From: an uncultured Bacilli bacterium
GTDB lineage: Bacteria; Bacillota_I; Bacilli_A; RF39; UBA660
DNA: 64,000 bases
Assembly (NCBI GenBank): GCA_934102335.1
Contig: CAKOSP010000004.1
Location: forward strand, 62,001 to 126,000
Reading direction: 5' to 3'
Shown: piece by piece, positions 7,681-17,261 of the stretch
Numbering within the stretch: position 1 is the stretch's first letter
How the letters are laid out: the number at the start of each line of letters is the position of its first letter
Program-made: the position numbers and the translations under genes
Notes under the pieces: generated by a model
The model's database searches: none
The model's input: the letters and a program-made list of their open reading frames with translations, nothing else
What the model was told of the DNA's origin: nothing

Positions 7681-7977
7681 ATGAATATGCAAAGTTTAAT
7701 GGCGCAAGCTCAAAAGTTACAAAGAGATATAACTAAGAAAAAGGAAGAAATAGAGAAAACTGAATTTGAAGGCAAATCAGAATGGGTTGAGGTTGTATTT
7801 ACTGGAGATAGGAAACTTAAAAGTTTTAAAGTATTAAAGGATAATATTGTTGATCAAGATGATATTGAGATGTTACAAGATATGTCTAAAATTGCAATAG
7901 ATAATGCATTAAATAAGATTGATAAAGAATATACTGAAAAAATGGGCATGTATAGTTCAATGAATGGATTAATGTAG
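7681..7977 (+). CDS. YbaB/EbfC family nucleoid-associated protein
   Basis: Small DNA-binding protein (98 residues, usual length about 100) encoded between dnaX and recR across Bacteria; the B. subtilis counterpart is yaaK. It forms a tweezer-like dimer that binds DNA. Visible: the N-terminal MNMQSLMAQAQKLQRDI helix and the family's central strand region (EFEGKSEWVEVVFTGDRKLKSF), then two helices. AGGAGG at 7668-7673 gives a strong start. Its exact role is unclear even in well-studied species. Confidence 0.93.
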   Translation: MNMQSLMAQAQKLQRDITKKKEEIEKTEFEGKSEWVEVVFTGDRKLKSFKVLKDNIVDQDDIEMLQDMSKIAIDNALNKIDKEYTEKMGMYSSMNGLM

Positions 7978-7978
7978 T

Positions 7979-8584
7979 ATGGTTTATCCTGAGTCACTTT
8001 TAAAATTAATTAGCTATTATAAGAAATTACCAGGAATTGGTGAAAAAAGTGCTGAGAGAATGGCCTTAGCAACATTGAAATTTACTGACGAAGATGTAGA
8101 AAACTTTTCTCAAGCTTTAGTAGTTGCAAAAAAAACATTATCAAATTGCAAAATTTGTGGACATTTAACAGATAAAGAAATATGTGATATATGCTCGGAT
8201 AAAGCTCGTGATCATAATTTAATATGTGTAATTGAAGATTACAAAAGTGTTTTTGCTTTTGAAAAGGTAGGAAATTATAAAGGAACATATCATGTTTTAA
8301 ATGGACTTATTAGTCCCATGGATAATGTTTCTGTTGAGGATATTAATCTTTCTAGTCTAGTAAAAAGGGTAAAGGAACTTAAAAATCCCGAGTTAATTTT
8401 AGCATTAAGATCTTCAATAGAGGGAGAAACAACTACCTTATACATTAAAAAAATTTTTGAAAATTCAAATGTTGTAATATCAAGGCTTTCTTATGGTATT
8501 CCAATGGGAGCTGAAATAGATTATTTAGATTTATTAACATTAGATAAGGCTTTAGAAGATAGGAAAAAAATATCTGAGGAATAA
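7979..8584 (+). CDS. recR: Recombination mediator RecR
   Basis: Forms a ring clamp that, with RecO and RecF, helps load RecA at gaps. The 201 residues are the usual length. Visible: the helix-hairpin-helix KLPGIGEKSAERMA near residue 15, the four-cysteine zinc module CKIC...CDIC near 57-72, and a TOPRIM domain starting at LICVIEDYKS near 80. The helix carrying GAEIDYLDLLTL near 177 is a conserved RecR C-terminal feature. The ATG lies one base after the yaaK stop, with no separate ribosome site, so translation is probably coupled. Confidence 0.96.
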   Translation: MVYPESLLKLISYYKKLPGIGEKSAERMALATLKFTDEDVENFSQALVVAKKTLSNCKICGHLTDKEICDICSDKARDHNLICVIEDYKSVFAFEKVGNYKGTYHVLNGLISPMDNVSVEDINLSSLVKRVKELKNPELILALRSSIEGETTTLYIKKIFENSNVVISRLSYGIPMGAEIDYLDLLTLDKALEDRKKISEE

Positions 8585-8619
8585 TTTTTTTTGTTAAGCA
8601 TAGTTTTAAATTGATAAAT

Positions 8620-8802
8620 ATGAAACTAATAACAAAAATAATGAAAAGAATAATTCTTGCATTTAGTATTATTTATACTCTAGATATTGTTTTTCAAAAT
8701 AGTAATGTTTTTATACCTATTAATATTCAAACTCTTGCTATAGGTGTTATTTTAGGGCCTTTAGGAGTTGTTAGTTTAATATTAATAAAATTTTTAATAT
8801 AA
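8620..8802 (+). CDS. bofA: Pro-sigma-K processing inhibitor BofA
   Basis: A 60-residue membrane protein with two hydrophobic segments and the family's C-terminal signature: the INIQT stretch, then GVILGPLGVVSLILIKFLI. In B. subtilis bofA follows recR, as here. BofA sits in the mother-cell membrane around the forespore and holds back the SpoIVFB protease that activates sigma-K. The ATG at 8620 is chosen over an upstream TTG (8611) by family alignment; no clear ribosome site is visible. Its presence implies that the SpoIVFB/sigma-K checkpoint exists or recently existed here. Confidence 0.8.
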   Translation: MKLITKIMKRIILAFSIIYTLDIVFQNSNVFIPINIQTLAIGVILGPLGVVSLILIKFLI

Positions 8803-8817
8803 TTTTAGTTGGAGGTA

Positions 8818-9690
8818 ATGGTGTTAGTAAACAATGTAGAAAAGTTAGCAGAATATTATAATAATAAAACTTTAGCACATGCTTATTTAATTGAAACTAA
8901 TGATAAACAGCGTTGTTTAAGTGATTTAAAATGCGTTTTAAAAAAAATGGTATGTAAAGAAAAATTTTCATCTGAATGTAATAAATGCAATTTTTGTAAT
9001 TTGATTGATAATGAGGAATTTCCGGGTATATTTTTTATTAAATCTGATTCAAAAATTATAAAAAAAGAACAAATACTCGATTTAAAACACAAAATGAGTT
9101 TTAAACCTGTATTTACGGATTTTTGCGCATACGTGATTTTAGATTCAGAGAAACTTAATGCCTCATCTACGAATGCCATGTTAAAGTTTTTAGAGGAGCC
9201 AAATGATAATTGTTTTGGCTTTTTAGTCGTGGATAATAAAGAAAATGTTTTATCAACAATTAAAAGTAGATGTGAGATAATAGTTAATAAATATGAAAAT
9301 ACAGATATATTTACAAAACTTAATATATTAAAAGATGATAAAGCTGATTATATTGAAGTAGTAAAAAACTATATTAATGCTTTAGAGCAAAAAGAATTAA
9401 ACTTATCAATCAATAGAGATATTTTGCTTAATAGGTTTGCTGAGAAAAGTGAAATTGAAAAGATATTTAAAATTATATTATTTATTTATCAAGATGTTTA
9501 TGAATTTAAACTTGGATTAAGTTCACAAGTTTTCTTTACCGATTTTTCATATTTACAGAAACAATCTATAAAATCATTATATGAAAAAATAAAAATTTTG
9601 ATAGATTTTGTTAACAATATTAATTATAATTTAAATATGGAATTGTCATTAGATAAATTTATTATAGAGATGAGTGAAATATATGGATAA
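8818..9690 (+). CDS. holB: DNA polymerase III delta' subunit (HolB-like)
   Basis: Clamp-loader subunit related to DnaX. About 290 residues. A cysteine cluster (CKEKFSSECNKCNFC, near 45-60) marks the zinc module, and SSTNAMLKFLEEP and STIKSRCE near residues 115-150 are the conserved delta'/sensor-1 and SRC motifs. No Walker A is visible, as usual for delta'. The start is uncertain: GGAGG at 8811-8815 is only 2 bases before ATG 8818, so GTG 8821 or TTG 8824 are alternatives. The stop overlaps the ricT start by 8 bases. Confidence 0.9.
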   Translation: MVLVNNVEKLAEYYNNKTLAHAYLIETNDKQRCLSDLKCVLKKMVCKEKFSSECNKCNFCNLIDNEEFPGIFFIKSDSKIIKKEQILDLKHKMSFKPVFTDFCAYVILDSEKLNASSTNAMLKFLEEPNDNCFGFLVVDNKENVLSTIKSRCEIIVNKYENTDIFTKLNILKDDKADYIEVVKNYINALEQKELNLSINRDILLNRFAEKSEIEKIFKIILFIYQDVYEFKLGLSSQVFFTDFSYLQKQSIKSLYEKIKILIDFVNNINYNLNMELSLDKFIIEMSEIYG

Positions 9691-10471
9691 AATTTATGGA
9701 GTTAGTTTTGTAGATGGTGGCAAGGTATATTATTTTAAAAGTAAATTTAAGTGCCCTTTAAATGTAACTGCAATTGTTCAAACCGAAAAAGGGGAACAAT
9801 TTGGAAAAATAGTTGCTGAAGTTGAAGATTTGGAAAAATTAAAAGATTTAGACAAAATGAAAGAAGTAATTCGTTTATCTACTAAAGATGATTACAACAA
9901 ACATTTGAATAATTTAAAAGAAGCTGATAGAGCTTTAAGAAAATGTCGTGATCTTACACAAAAGCTAAATTTAGGAATGAAGATTATTAGTGCTAGTTTT
10001 ACTTTTGATAAGTCACAGTTATTATTTAATTTTTTAGCTGATGATAGAATAGATTTTAGAGAATTGGCTAGAAAACTGGCTGCTATTTACAAGACTCGTA
10101 TAGAATTAAGACAAATTGGTGCTAGAGATAAAGCAAAAGAAATAGGAGGAGTTGGAATATGTGGACGCAAATTATGTTGTTCTAATTTTTTAACTTCTAT
10201 TGAAACGGTTTCAATAAATATGGCTAAAAATCAAAACCTTGCTTTAAATCCTTCAAAAATAAATGGTCAATGCAATAGATTACTTTGCTGTTTGGCTTAT
10301 GAAGATGAAAACTATTCTTGCGCTAGAAAAAAATTACCAGCTTTAAATTCTAAAGTTAAAACTTCAGAGGGCGTTGGAACTGTGGTTGATTTAGATATAT
10401 TAAATAACAAATATACAGTTTTAGTTAATGATGAAAGAATTGTAATGAATAATGAAAATAGAGAAAAATGA
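9683..10471 (+). CDS. ricT: RicT/YaaT, PSP1-domain regulatory complex subunit
   Basis: In B. subtilis RicT (YaaT) works with RicA and RicF in a complex carrying iron-sulfur clusters that promotes RNase Y-dependent mRNA cleavage and aids Spo0A phosphorylation. The 262-residue protein has the PSP1 domain (residues about 60-150, DDRIDFRELARKLA) and the conserved cysteines CGRKLCC (near 155) and CNRLLCC (near 198). The ATG at 9683 is taken because the protein then begins MDKIYGVSF like family members. It lies between holB and a tRNA methyltransferase, as in B. subtilis except that yabA is missing between them. Confidence 0.92.
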   Translation: MDKIYGVSFVDGGKVYYFKSKFKCPLNVTAIVQTEKGEQFGKIVAEVEDLEKLKDLDKMKEVIRLSTKDDYNKHLNNLKEADRALRKCRDLTQKLNLGMKIISASFTFDKSQLLFNFLADDRIDFRELARKLAAIYKTRIELRQIGARDKAKEIGGVGICGRKLCCSNFLTSIETVSINMAKNQNLALNPSKINGQCNRLLCCLAYEDENYSCARKKLPALNSKVKTSEGVGTVVDLDILNNKYTVLVNDERIVMNNENREK

Positions 10472-11162
10472 TTTGTTTGATTATCCTAATATGTGTATTT
10501 ATCAAGAAATTCAAAGTTTTAAATTTTCGTTGGATTCAATTTTATTAAGCGAATTTGTGGATTTTAAAAAAACAGATCAGCAAATTCTTGATATATGTAG
10601 CGGAAATGCGGTAATACCAATGGTTTTATCAACAAAGACTAAATTACCTATTACTGCATTCGAGATTCAAAAAAATATTTTTGATTTAGGAATAATGTCT
10701 ATAAAAGAAAATAACTTGGAAGATCAAATTACACTTATAAATGACGATATAAAAAATATAGCAAACTATTGTAATTATGAAAATTATGATATTATTACTT
10801 GCAATCCTCCGTATTTTAAAGTGGAACCACAAGGATTTATAAATAAGAGTAATAATTTATCTATTGCACGCCATGAAATTTGTTTAGAATTAGAAGATAT
10901 TTTTAAGATTAGTTTTAAGTATTTAAAAAATTTAGGAAGGCTTTATTTGGTTCACAGAGTTTCTAGATTAGATGAAATTATTATTTTAGCTAATAAATAT
11001 CGTATGAATGTAAAAGTTATTCAGTTAATCTCTACTAATAAAGATAATAAGCCTTATCTGGTTTTAGTTAAATGTGTAAAAAACTCCAAAAATGGTGTTA
11101 TAATTAATTCACCAATTAATATTTTAAATTTAAAAACTTATCAAAACTTATTTAAGAGGTGA
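10452..11162 (+). CDS. tRNA1(Val) (adenine37-N6)-methyltransferase family protein (YabB/TrmN6-like)
   Basis: Rossmann-fold SAM-dependent methyltransferase of 236 residues. The SAM loop is near residue 47 (ILDICSGNAVIPMVL), the acidic E of FEIQK near 75, and the amino-methyltransferase catalytic motif NPPY near 118. The FSLDSILLSEF start is typical of YabB/TrmN6. It overlaps the end of ricT by 20 bases. The gene order ricT-yabB matches B. subtilis; the exact substrate is inferred from family membership. Confidence 0.85.
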   Translation: MKIEKNDLFDYPNMCIYQEIQSFKFSLDSILLSEFVDFKKTDQQILDICSGNAVIPMVLSTKTKLPITAFEIQKNIFDLGIMSIKENNLEDQITLINDDIKNIANYCNYENYDIITCNPPYFKVEPQGFINKSNNLSIARHEICLELEDIFKISFKYLKNLGRLYLVHRVSRLDEIIILANKYRMNVKVIQLISTNKDNKPYLVLVKCVKNSKNGVIINSPINILNLKTYQNLFKR

Positions 11163-11166
11163 TATT

Positions 11167-11700
11167 ATGAAAATGGTTGTAGGATTAGGGAATCCTGGTA
11201 AAGAATATCAATTTACTAGACACAATGTAGGATTTATTGTTTTAGATGATTATTTAAAAGATATTGTTTGGAAAGAGAAGTTTAATGCTTATTATTATAT
11301 TAAAGATAATGTTTGTTTTGTAAAACCTTTAACTTATATGAATAACTCTGGCACAGCAGTGGTGGCTTTTAAAAATTATTATAAAGTAGATGTTAAGGAT
11401 ATTTTAGTTATCCAAGATGATTTAGACATGAAAGTTGGTACATATAAAGTTAAACGTAATAGTTCTGATGGTGGGCATAATGGTCTAAAATCTATTATTA
11501 ATATGCTTAATTCCAATGAATTTGGACGTTTAAAAATAGGTATATTAAACGATAATAAGTATGATACGATAGATTTTGTATTAGGTAATTTTTCTAAAGA
11601 GGAACTTGAATTTATAAAAGACAATAACGATTTTAAAAAAGTAATTGATTTATTTATTAAGTATGGAATTGAGAGGACTTTAGATTCATATAGGAGATAA
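11167..11700 (+). CDS. pth: Peptidyl-tRNA hydrolase
   Basis: Releases tRNA from stalled peptidyl-tRNA. The 177 residues (usual about 185-190) carry the family's GLGNPGKEYQFTRHNVGF start, with catalytic histidine H20 and asparagine N10 by comparison with E. coli, the FVKPLTYMNNSG motif near residue 54 and IQDDLDM near 80. AGGTGAT precedes the ATG. It lies directly before mfd; the fin gene found between them in B. subtilis is absent. Confidence 0.96.
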   Translation: MKMVVGLGNPGKEYQFTRHNVGFIVLDDYLKDIVWKEKFNAYYYIKDNVCFVKPLTYMNNSGTAVVAFKNYYKVDVKDILVIQDDLDMKVGTYKVKRNSSDGGHNGLKSIINMLNSNEFGRLKIGILNDNKYDTIDFVLGNFSKEELEFIKDNNDFKKVIDLFIKYGIERTLDSYRR

Positions 11701-11701
11701 A

Positions 11702-14700
11702 ATGGATTTTTTAAAAGAATATTTTAAATTCGAAAATGGCTTAGAAATTAGCGGTTTAACTAAAGAGTTAAATTGTTTTTATGTGTTAGAATTGTTAAAA
11801 AAATCCAATAATAGTGTATTAGTTGTAACTAATTCACTTTATGAAGCAAATACGTTTTTTAATTTACTACAAACATATACTAAAGATGTATATCTTTTCC
11901 CTATGGATGATTTTTTAACGTCTGTAGTGGTAGCTGAATCGCCTGAACTTAAATTAACAAGATTAGAAACTTTAAAAAGTATTAAGTTAAATAAAGGGAT
12001 TGTCGTAACTAATCTAATGGGATATTTAAGATATTTATCTAGTCCTAATAGTGAGTTAGATTTTAAATTATCTTTAGATTTAGAAATAAAAAGAGACGTT
12101 TTAATAAAAAAATTAGAGGATTTTGGATATCATAGAGAATCGGTGGTAACTTCAACTGGAGAGTATGCTGTAAGGGGTTTTATTATTGATGTTTTTTCTG
12201 TTAATGAAGACCATCCTTTTAGAATTGAGTTTTTTGGAGATGAAATTGAGTCAGTTAGATATTTTGATGAAACTAATCAAATGACTTTAAAAGACTTAAA
12301 AGAGATTTATATTTCTTCAATTAATGAAAATGTTAATACCACTAAAAGTTCAATAATGGACTATACGAAGGGACCAGTTGTTTTTTTTGATTATGATCAA
12401 ATTAAGACTGCTTATTTAAAGCTTGCAAATGATATTTTTGAATATAAACAATCAAAAAATATTAATGAAGACTTTATGTATGATATTAATGACTTAAATC
12501 CAAATTATGTTACTTATTTAAATTTACTTTCATCTAATGTTGGCTCTCATGGATTAGTATTAAATTCTAAAGAAATTAGTAATTATAACATGAATTTTGA
12601 ATTACTAAAAGACGATATTTTTAAATATAAAAAAGCTGGAAAAATAGTAAAAATTTGTTATTCTAAAACTAAACAACTTGAAAGTTTAAAACAAAATGGT
12701 ATTGAAGCGGAATTTATAAAATTTCAAATTAATCAAGGATTTATTTTAGATAAATATGTAGTAATTGGTGAAAATGATATTGAAAATACTAAACATTTTG
12801 TTCAAAAATATAAAAATAAATATAAGTTTGGTAAAAAAATAAGTAATTATAATCAATTAGAAATTGGAGATTATATTGTTCATATTGTGCATGGTATAGG
12901 AATATACAATGGCCTTGTTAGTTTGACTAAAAACGGTGTAGTAAAAGATTATATTCAATTACTTTTTGCGGGAAATGACAAAATTTATGTTCCTGTGGAA
13001 AAAATTACAACAATATATAAATATGGAGACAAAGATGGGGTTCCGCCTAAAATTAATAAACTTAATTCTACAAGTTGGGCCAAAACAAAAATGTATATTT
13101 CTTCAAAAATTAAAGATATTTCTGAGCAACTAATAAGACTTTATAAAGAAAGATTGTCTATTAAAAATGAACCTTATGTTCATTATCCAGAAATGGAGGT
13201 TTTCGATAAAGGGTTTGCTTATGATTTAACCAAAGATCAAAGTAAAAGTTTAAAAGATATATTTCATGATTTAGAAAGTAATCATCCCATGGATAGATTA
13301 CTTTGTGGAGACGTTGGCTTTGGTAAAACTGAAGTAGCTTTTAGAGCTATGTTTGAAGCTGTTTTAAATAATAAACAAGTTATGTATTTGTGTCCAACAA
13401 CTATTCTTTCAAAGCAACAATATCAAGTAGCATTAAAAAGATTTAAGGATTGGCCTTTAAATATTGCTATTTTTAATAGATTTAATACTCCAAAAGAGTC
13501 TAAGCAAGTTTTAGAAGGGCTTAAAAATGGAAAAATTGATATAGTTTTTGGAACTCATAAATTACTAGGAAAAGACGTTAGATTTAAAAATTTAGGTTTA
13601 TTGGTTGTTGATGAAGAACAGCGATTTGGTGTTACTCATAAAGAAAAAATAAAAGAATTAAAAAAAGATGTAAATGTTTTAACTTTATCAGCAACACCAA
13701 TACCTAGAACATTAAAAATGGCTTTAAGTGGTATAAGGGATTTGTCAGTAATAGATACACCACCTGTTAATAGATATCCTGTTCAAACTTATGTATTAAA
13801 AGAAGATGATTTAATTGTAAAAGACGCTATTTATAAAGAATTATCTCGTGATGGTCAGGTATTTATTTTATATAATCATGTCGATAATATAGAAAAAATG
13901 GTAAATCGTCTCCATTTATTAGTTCCAGAAGCAAGAATTAGTTATGCGCATGGACAAATGTCTAAAGATGATTTAGATGATATAATGAATGATTTCATAG
14001 AGCATAAATTTGATATTTTGGTTTGTACAACAATTATTGAAAGTGGAATAGATATTGCCAATGTTAATACTTTAATTGTGTATGAAGCTGACCGTTTTGG
14101 ACTTTCACAGTTATATCAGATTAGAGGCAGGGTTGGTAGAAGTAATAAAATAGCTTATTGTTATTTGCTTTATAATCAGTCTAAGGTTTTAAATGAAACT
14201 GCGGTTAAAAGGTTACAAGCTATTAAGGAATTTACCGAACTAGGTAGTGGTTATAAAATTGCTATGAGAGATTTGTCTATTAGAGGAGCAGGAGATATAT
14301 TTGGAGCTTCTCAAGCAGGATTTGTTGATTCAGTCGGTATAGCATTATATATGAAATTAATTGATGATGAACTTAAAAGACAAAGAGGCGAAGTTGTAAA
14401 AGATGACAATGAAGATTCTACTCAAAGTCTTTTGAATGTTGAAACTCATATAAGTGATAGTTACGTTTCGGATGAAGATATTAAAATAGAAATACATCAA
14501 AAAATTAATGAAATTGATTCGTTAGAAAAATTTAATGATGTAAAGGCAGAATTAGAAGATCGTTTTGGTATTATTAATGAACAAATTGAAAATTATATGT
14601 ATGAAGCTTGGTTTGAGTCTTTGGCAAGAAAATATGATATTAAAACTGTAATCCAAACAGATCGTTTTGTAAAAGTAGAGCTTCCCGAAGAGTTATCAAG

Positions 14701-14878
14701 TCAAGTTGAGGGTGATAAATTATTAATTAGTGCCTTTCAAATTAATCATAATTTTAATTTGAAATATGAAAGAAATCGAATTATTATTAGTTTAAATATT
14801 AAAAATTTAGATAAACACTTTATTTATTACTTTGCAAATTTGTTAAATAATTTACCAATAAAGGCGCATAATGATTAA
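11702..14878 (+). CDS. mfd: Transcription-repair coupling factor Mfd
   Basis: DNA translocase that removes stalled RNA polymerase and recruits UvrA. 1058 residues, somewhat shorter than B. subtilis Mfd (about 1177). In order: UvrB-like N-terminal region without ATPase motifs; the RNA polymerase interaction domain (IGDYIVHIVHGIGIYNG near residue 388); helicase motifs GDVGFGKTEVAFRA (Walker A, near 537), DEEQRFG (Walker B, near 637), SATPIPRT (motif III), the RGRVGRS motif VI near 805; then the TRCF C-terminal domain. TAGGAG lies 10 bases before the ATG, inside pth. The stop falls 33 bases before spoVT. Confidence 0.96.
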   Translation: MDFLKEYFKFENGLEISGLTKELNCFYVLELLKKSNNSVLVVTNSLYEANTFFNLLQTYTKDVYLFPMDDFLTSVVVAESPELKLTRLETLKSIKLNKGIVVTNLMGYLRYLSSPNSELDFKLSLDLEIKRDVLIKKLEDFGYHRESVVTSTGEYAVRGFIIDVFSVNEDHPFRIEFFGDEIESVRYFDETNQMTLKDLKEIYISSINENVNTTKSSIMDYTKGPVVFFDYDQIKTAYLKLANDIFEYKQSKNINEDFMYDINDLNPNYVTYLNLLSSNVGSHGLVLNSKEISNYNMNFELLKDDIFKYKKAGKIVKICYSKTKQLESLKQNGIEAEFIKFQINQGFILDKYVVIGENDIENTKHFVQKYKNKYKFGKKISNYNQLEIGDYIVHIVHGIGIYNGLVSLTKNGVVKDYIQLLFAGNDKIYVPVEKITTIYKYGDKDGVPPKINKLNSTSWAKTKMYISSKIKDISEQLIRLYKERLSIKNEPYVHYPEMEVFDKGFAYDLTKDQSKSLKDIFHDLESNHPMDRLLCGDVGFGKTEVAFRAMFEAVLNNKQVMYLCPTTILSKQQYQVALKRFKDWPLNIAIFNRFNTPKESKQVLEGLKNGKIDIVFGTHKLLGKDVRFKNLGLLVVDEEQRFGVTHKEKIKELKKDVNVLTLSATPIPRTLKMALSGIRDLSVIDTPPVNRYPVQTYVLKEDDLIVKDAIYKELSRDGQVFILYNHVDNIEKMVNRLHLLVPEARISYAHGQMSKDDLDDIMNDFIEHKFDILVCTTIIESGIDIANVNTLIVYEADRFGLSQLYQIRGRVGRSNKIAYCYLLYNQSKVLNETAVKRLQAIKEFTELGSGYKIAMRDLSIRGAGDIFGASQAGFVDSVGIALYMKLIDDELKRQRGEVVKDDNEDSTQSLLNVETHISDSYVSDEDIKIEIHQKINEIDSLEKFNDVKAELEDRFGIINEQIENYMYEAWFESLARKYDIKTVIQTDRFVKVELPEELSSQVEGDKLLISAFQINHNFNLKYERNRIIISLNIKNLDKHFIYYFANLLNNLPIKAHND

Positions 14879-14911
14879 TTAATTGCAAAGACTAATAATG
14901 GAGTTGGTATT

Positions 14912-15433
14912 TTGAAAAGTACTGGTGTTGTTAGAAGAATAGATGAACTTGGTCGCATTGTTATACCTAAAGAAATAAGAAAAAATCTAGGTATAAGAGA
15001 GGGCGAAAATTTAGAAATATTTATTGAAGAAAATAAAATTGTTTTACAAAAGCAAATGATAATGGATAATGCTAAACAAATAACTGAAAAGTTAGTTAAT
15101 TTAGTTTTAGACATTTATGATATAAATATAATTGTAACAAATAGAGATTCTGTTGTTATTAGTACGGATAGTGATATTAAAGTTGATGAGAAAATATCAA
15201 ATAAATTAGTTAAAATTATGGAATCTAGGCAAGTTTATGATTCGTATCAAAGTGAAAATATTTTAATCACTAATACTAAATTAAATGCATATTTTTATAT
15301 GGTGCCTATAATTGTGGATGCAGATGCAATTGGTTTAATTGTTATTACTAATAATCTTAAAATTAGCGATGAAGAGAAAAAAATAATAAAATTTTTAGAA
15401 AAAATAATAAATAATTCGTTATCTATTAGTTGA
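14912..15433 (+). CDS. spoVT: Stage V sporulation protein T (AbrB-type regulator with GAF domain)
   Basis: Forespore transcription regulator of the sigma-G regulon in B. subtilis. The 173 residues (178 in B. subtilis) begin with the swapped-hairpin AbrB DNA-binding domain (STGVVRRIDELGRIVIPKEI) and continue into a GAF-like domain from about residue 60. The start is TTG at 14912, with GGAG at 14900-14903; the translated start MKSTGVVRR matches the family. The position after mfd is the same as in B. subtilis. An AbrB/Abh paralogue is less likely because those lack the long C-terminal half. Confidence 0.93.
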   Translation: MKSTGVVRRIDELGRIVIPKEIRKNLGIREGENLEIFIEENKIVLQKQMIMDNAKQITEKLVNLVLDIYDINIIVTNRDSVVISTDSDIKVDEKISNKLVKIMESRQVYDSYQSENILITNTKLNAYFYMVPIIVDADAIGLIVITNNLKISDEEKKIIKFLEKIINNSLSIS

Positions 15434-15458
15434 AATTAATAAAATTTTGTGTTATCAT
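15430..15458 (+). promoter_or_regulatory. Sigma-A promoter of the metG T-box transcript
   Basis: TTGAAA, 17 bases, TATCAT. It overlaps the spoVT stop codon, and the predicted start is at about 15465, just before the T-box RNA. Confidence 0.7.
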
Positions 15459-15464
15459 GTATGC

Positions 15465-15665
15465 GATTTGGTGTTGAGGAAAAGAGTAAAATATATAGTC
15501 TTATAAAGAGAGTTAATGGTAGGTGAGAATTAACTAAGACACTATTTGAACATGAATTCTGAGGCAAATTCGAGTAATTTCGTTATAAATTAGAGTGCAT
15601 GTTAAACATGAATTAAGGTGGTACCGCGGGTTAAACTCGTCCTTGCTTTAATTCATGTTTTTTTA
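15465..15665 (+). promoter_or_regulatory. T-box riboswitch (methionyl-tRNA sensing) controlling metG
   Basis: The T-box core AAGGTGGTACCGCG is at 15615-15628. The terminator stem pairs 15604-15616 with 15648-15660 and is followed by a T-run; the antiterminator would use the T-box sequence instead. The candidate specifier is ATG at 15552-15554 in a GAAC-ATG-AA context, matching tRNA-Met and the downstream methionyl-tRNA synthetase. Uncharged tRNA-Met would be expected to stabilise the antiterminator. Confidence 0.92.
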
Positions 15666-15685
15666 TTAGAAAGGAAGTATTTATT

Positions 15686-17218
15686 ATGAATAAAAAATAT
15701 TATATTACTACGCCAATTTATTATCCTAGTGCTAATTTTCATATCGGACATTGTTATACAACTATTATTGCGGATGCGATAGCAAGATTTAAACGTCTTG
15801 AAGGTTATGATGTTTATTTTCAAACTGGCACAGATGAACATGGTCAAAAAATTGAAAATAAGGCTTTAGAAGTTGGAAAGACTCCAAAGGAATATGTTGA
15901 TGCAATAGTTGAAAATGCTAAAGATTTATGGGCTAATTTAAATATTTCTTATGATTATTTTATAAGAACTACTGATAAAAATCATGAAATTGCTGTTCAA
16001 AAGATTTTTAAAAGATTATATGATCAAGGAGATATTTACAAAGGAGAGTACAAAGGTCTTTATTGTACTCCATGTGAATCTTTTTGGACAGAATCTCAAT
16101 TAGTTGATGGTAAGTGCCCTGATTGTGGTAGAGAGGTTAAAGAAGTTTCTGAAGAGGCTTATTTCTTTAAATTATCTAAATATCAAGATAAAATTATGGA
16201 TTATTATGAAACACATCCTGATTTTATCCAACCAGTTACTAGAAAAAATGAAATGATTAATAATTTTTTAAAGCCAGGATTAGAAGATTTGTGTGTTTCT
16301 AGAACTAGTTTTAAGTGGGGTATTCCTGTTGATTTTGATCCTAATCATGTTGTTTATGTGTGGATTGATGCTTTAACAAATTATATTACGTCACTGGGAT
16401 ATACTACTGAAAACGATGAAAAATTTAAAAAATATTGGCCTGCAGATCTACATTTAGTAGGAAAAGAAATTATCAGATTTCATACGATTATATGGCCTGC
16501 AATATTAATGGCTCTTGATTTGCCGCTTCCTAAGAAAGTATTCGGTCATGGATGGTTAATAATTAATGGAGGAAAAATAAGTAAAAGTTTAGGTAATTAT
16601 AAAGATCCAAGAGAATATATAAAAAGTTATGGAGTGGATGCCGTTAGATATTATGCTTTAAGAGAGGTCCCTTTTGGTAGTGATGGTGTTTTTTCAGAAG
16701 AAAATTTAATTGGAAGAATTAATAGCGATTTGGTAAATATCTTAGGAAATCTTGTTAACAGGACTATAAGTATGGATTATAAATACTTTGATGGAATAGT
16801 ACCTAAAAACCTTAAAAATGAAGCAATTGATGAAGAATTAATAAATAATGTATTAAATTTACATGAATTAATAAAATCGAAAATGGATGAGTTAAAAATT
16901 GGTGAAGCTTTGCAAGAAATATTTGAAGTATTGAGAAAGTGTAATAAGTATATAGATGATACTACTCCATGGGTTTTAGCAAAAGATGAAAATCAAAAAG
17001 ATAGATTAGGACAAGTTTTATATAACTTGTTAGAATCAATAAGAATTTGTGCTGTATATTTGTCTGCATTTATACCAACTACTTCAGAAAAAATATTTAA
17101 ACAATTAAACACAAATGTAATTGATTTAAAAAGTACTGAAACATTTGGTGGTTTAGTTTCTGATGCTTCTTTAGGTTCTCCAGAACATTTATTTGAAAGA
17201 ATTGATATTAAGGATTAG
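15686..17218 (+). CDS. metG: Methionyl-tRNA synthetase
   Basis: Class I aminoacyl-tRNA synthetase, 510 residues. The HIGH motif is at residues 19-22 and KMSKS appears as KISKS at 297-301. One zinc knuckle with four cysteines (CTPC...CPDC) lies near residues 127-150. The C-terminal tRNA-beacon domain of B. subtilis MetS (about 650 residues) is absent, so it is the shorter, probably non-dimerising form. AAAGGAAG precedes the ATG. It is controlled by the upstream T-box, and its terminator overlaps the stop codon. Confidence 0.97.
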   Translation: MNKKYYITTPIYYPSANFHIGHCYTTIIADAIARFKRLEGYDVYFQTGTDEHGQKIENKALEVGKTPKEYVDAIVENAKDLWANLNISYDYFIRTTDKNHEIAVQKIFKRLYDQGDIYKGEYKGLYCTPCESFWTESQLVDGKCPDCGREVKEVSEEAYFFKLSKYQDKIMDYYETHPDFIQPVTRKNEMINNFLKPGLEDLCVSRTSFKWGIPVDFDPNHVVYVWIDALTNYITSLGYTTENDEKFKKYWPADLHLVGKEIIRFHTIIWPAILMALDLPLPKKVFGHGWLIINGGKISKSLGNYKDPREYIKSYGVDAVRYYALREVPFGSDGVFSEENLIGRINSDLVNILGNLVNRTISMDYKYFDGIVPKNLKNEAIDEELINNVLNLHELIKSKMDELKIGEALQEIFEVLRKCNKYIDDTTPWVLAKDENQKDRLGQVLYNLLESIRICAVYLSAFIPTTSEKIFKQLNTNVIDLKSTETFGGLVSDASLGSPEHLFERIDIKD

Positions 17219-17237
17219 TAAAACTAATCTTTTTTTG
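17213..17237 (+). terminator. Rho-independent terminator of metG
   Basis: Stem GATTAGT / ACTAATC with a three-base AAA loop and eight T residues; the stem includes the metG stop codon. Confidence 0.85.
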
Positions 17238-17261
17238 TTATACTTTATAATGGTGGTTTTA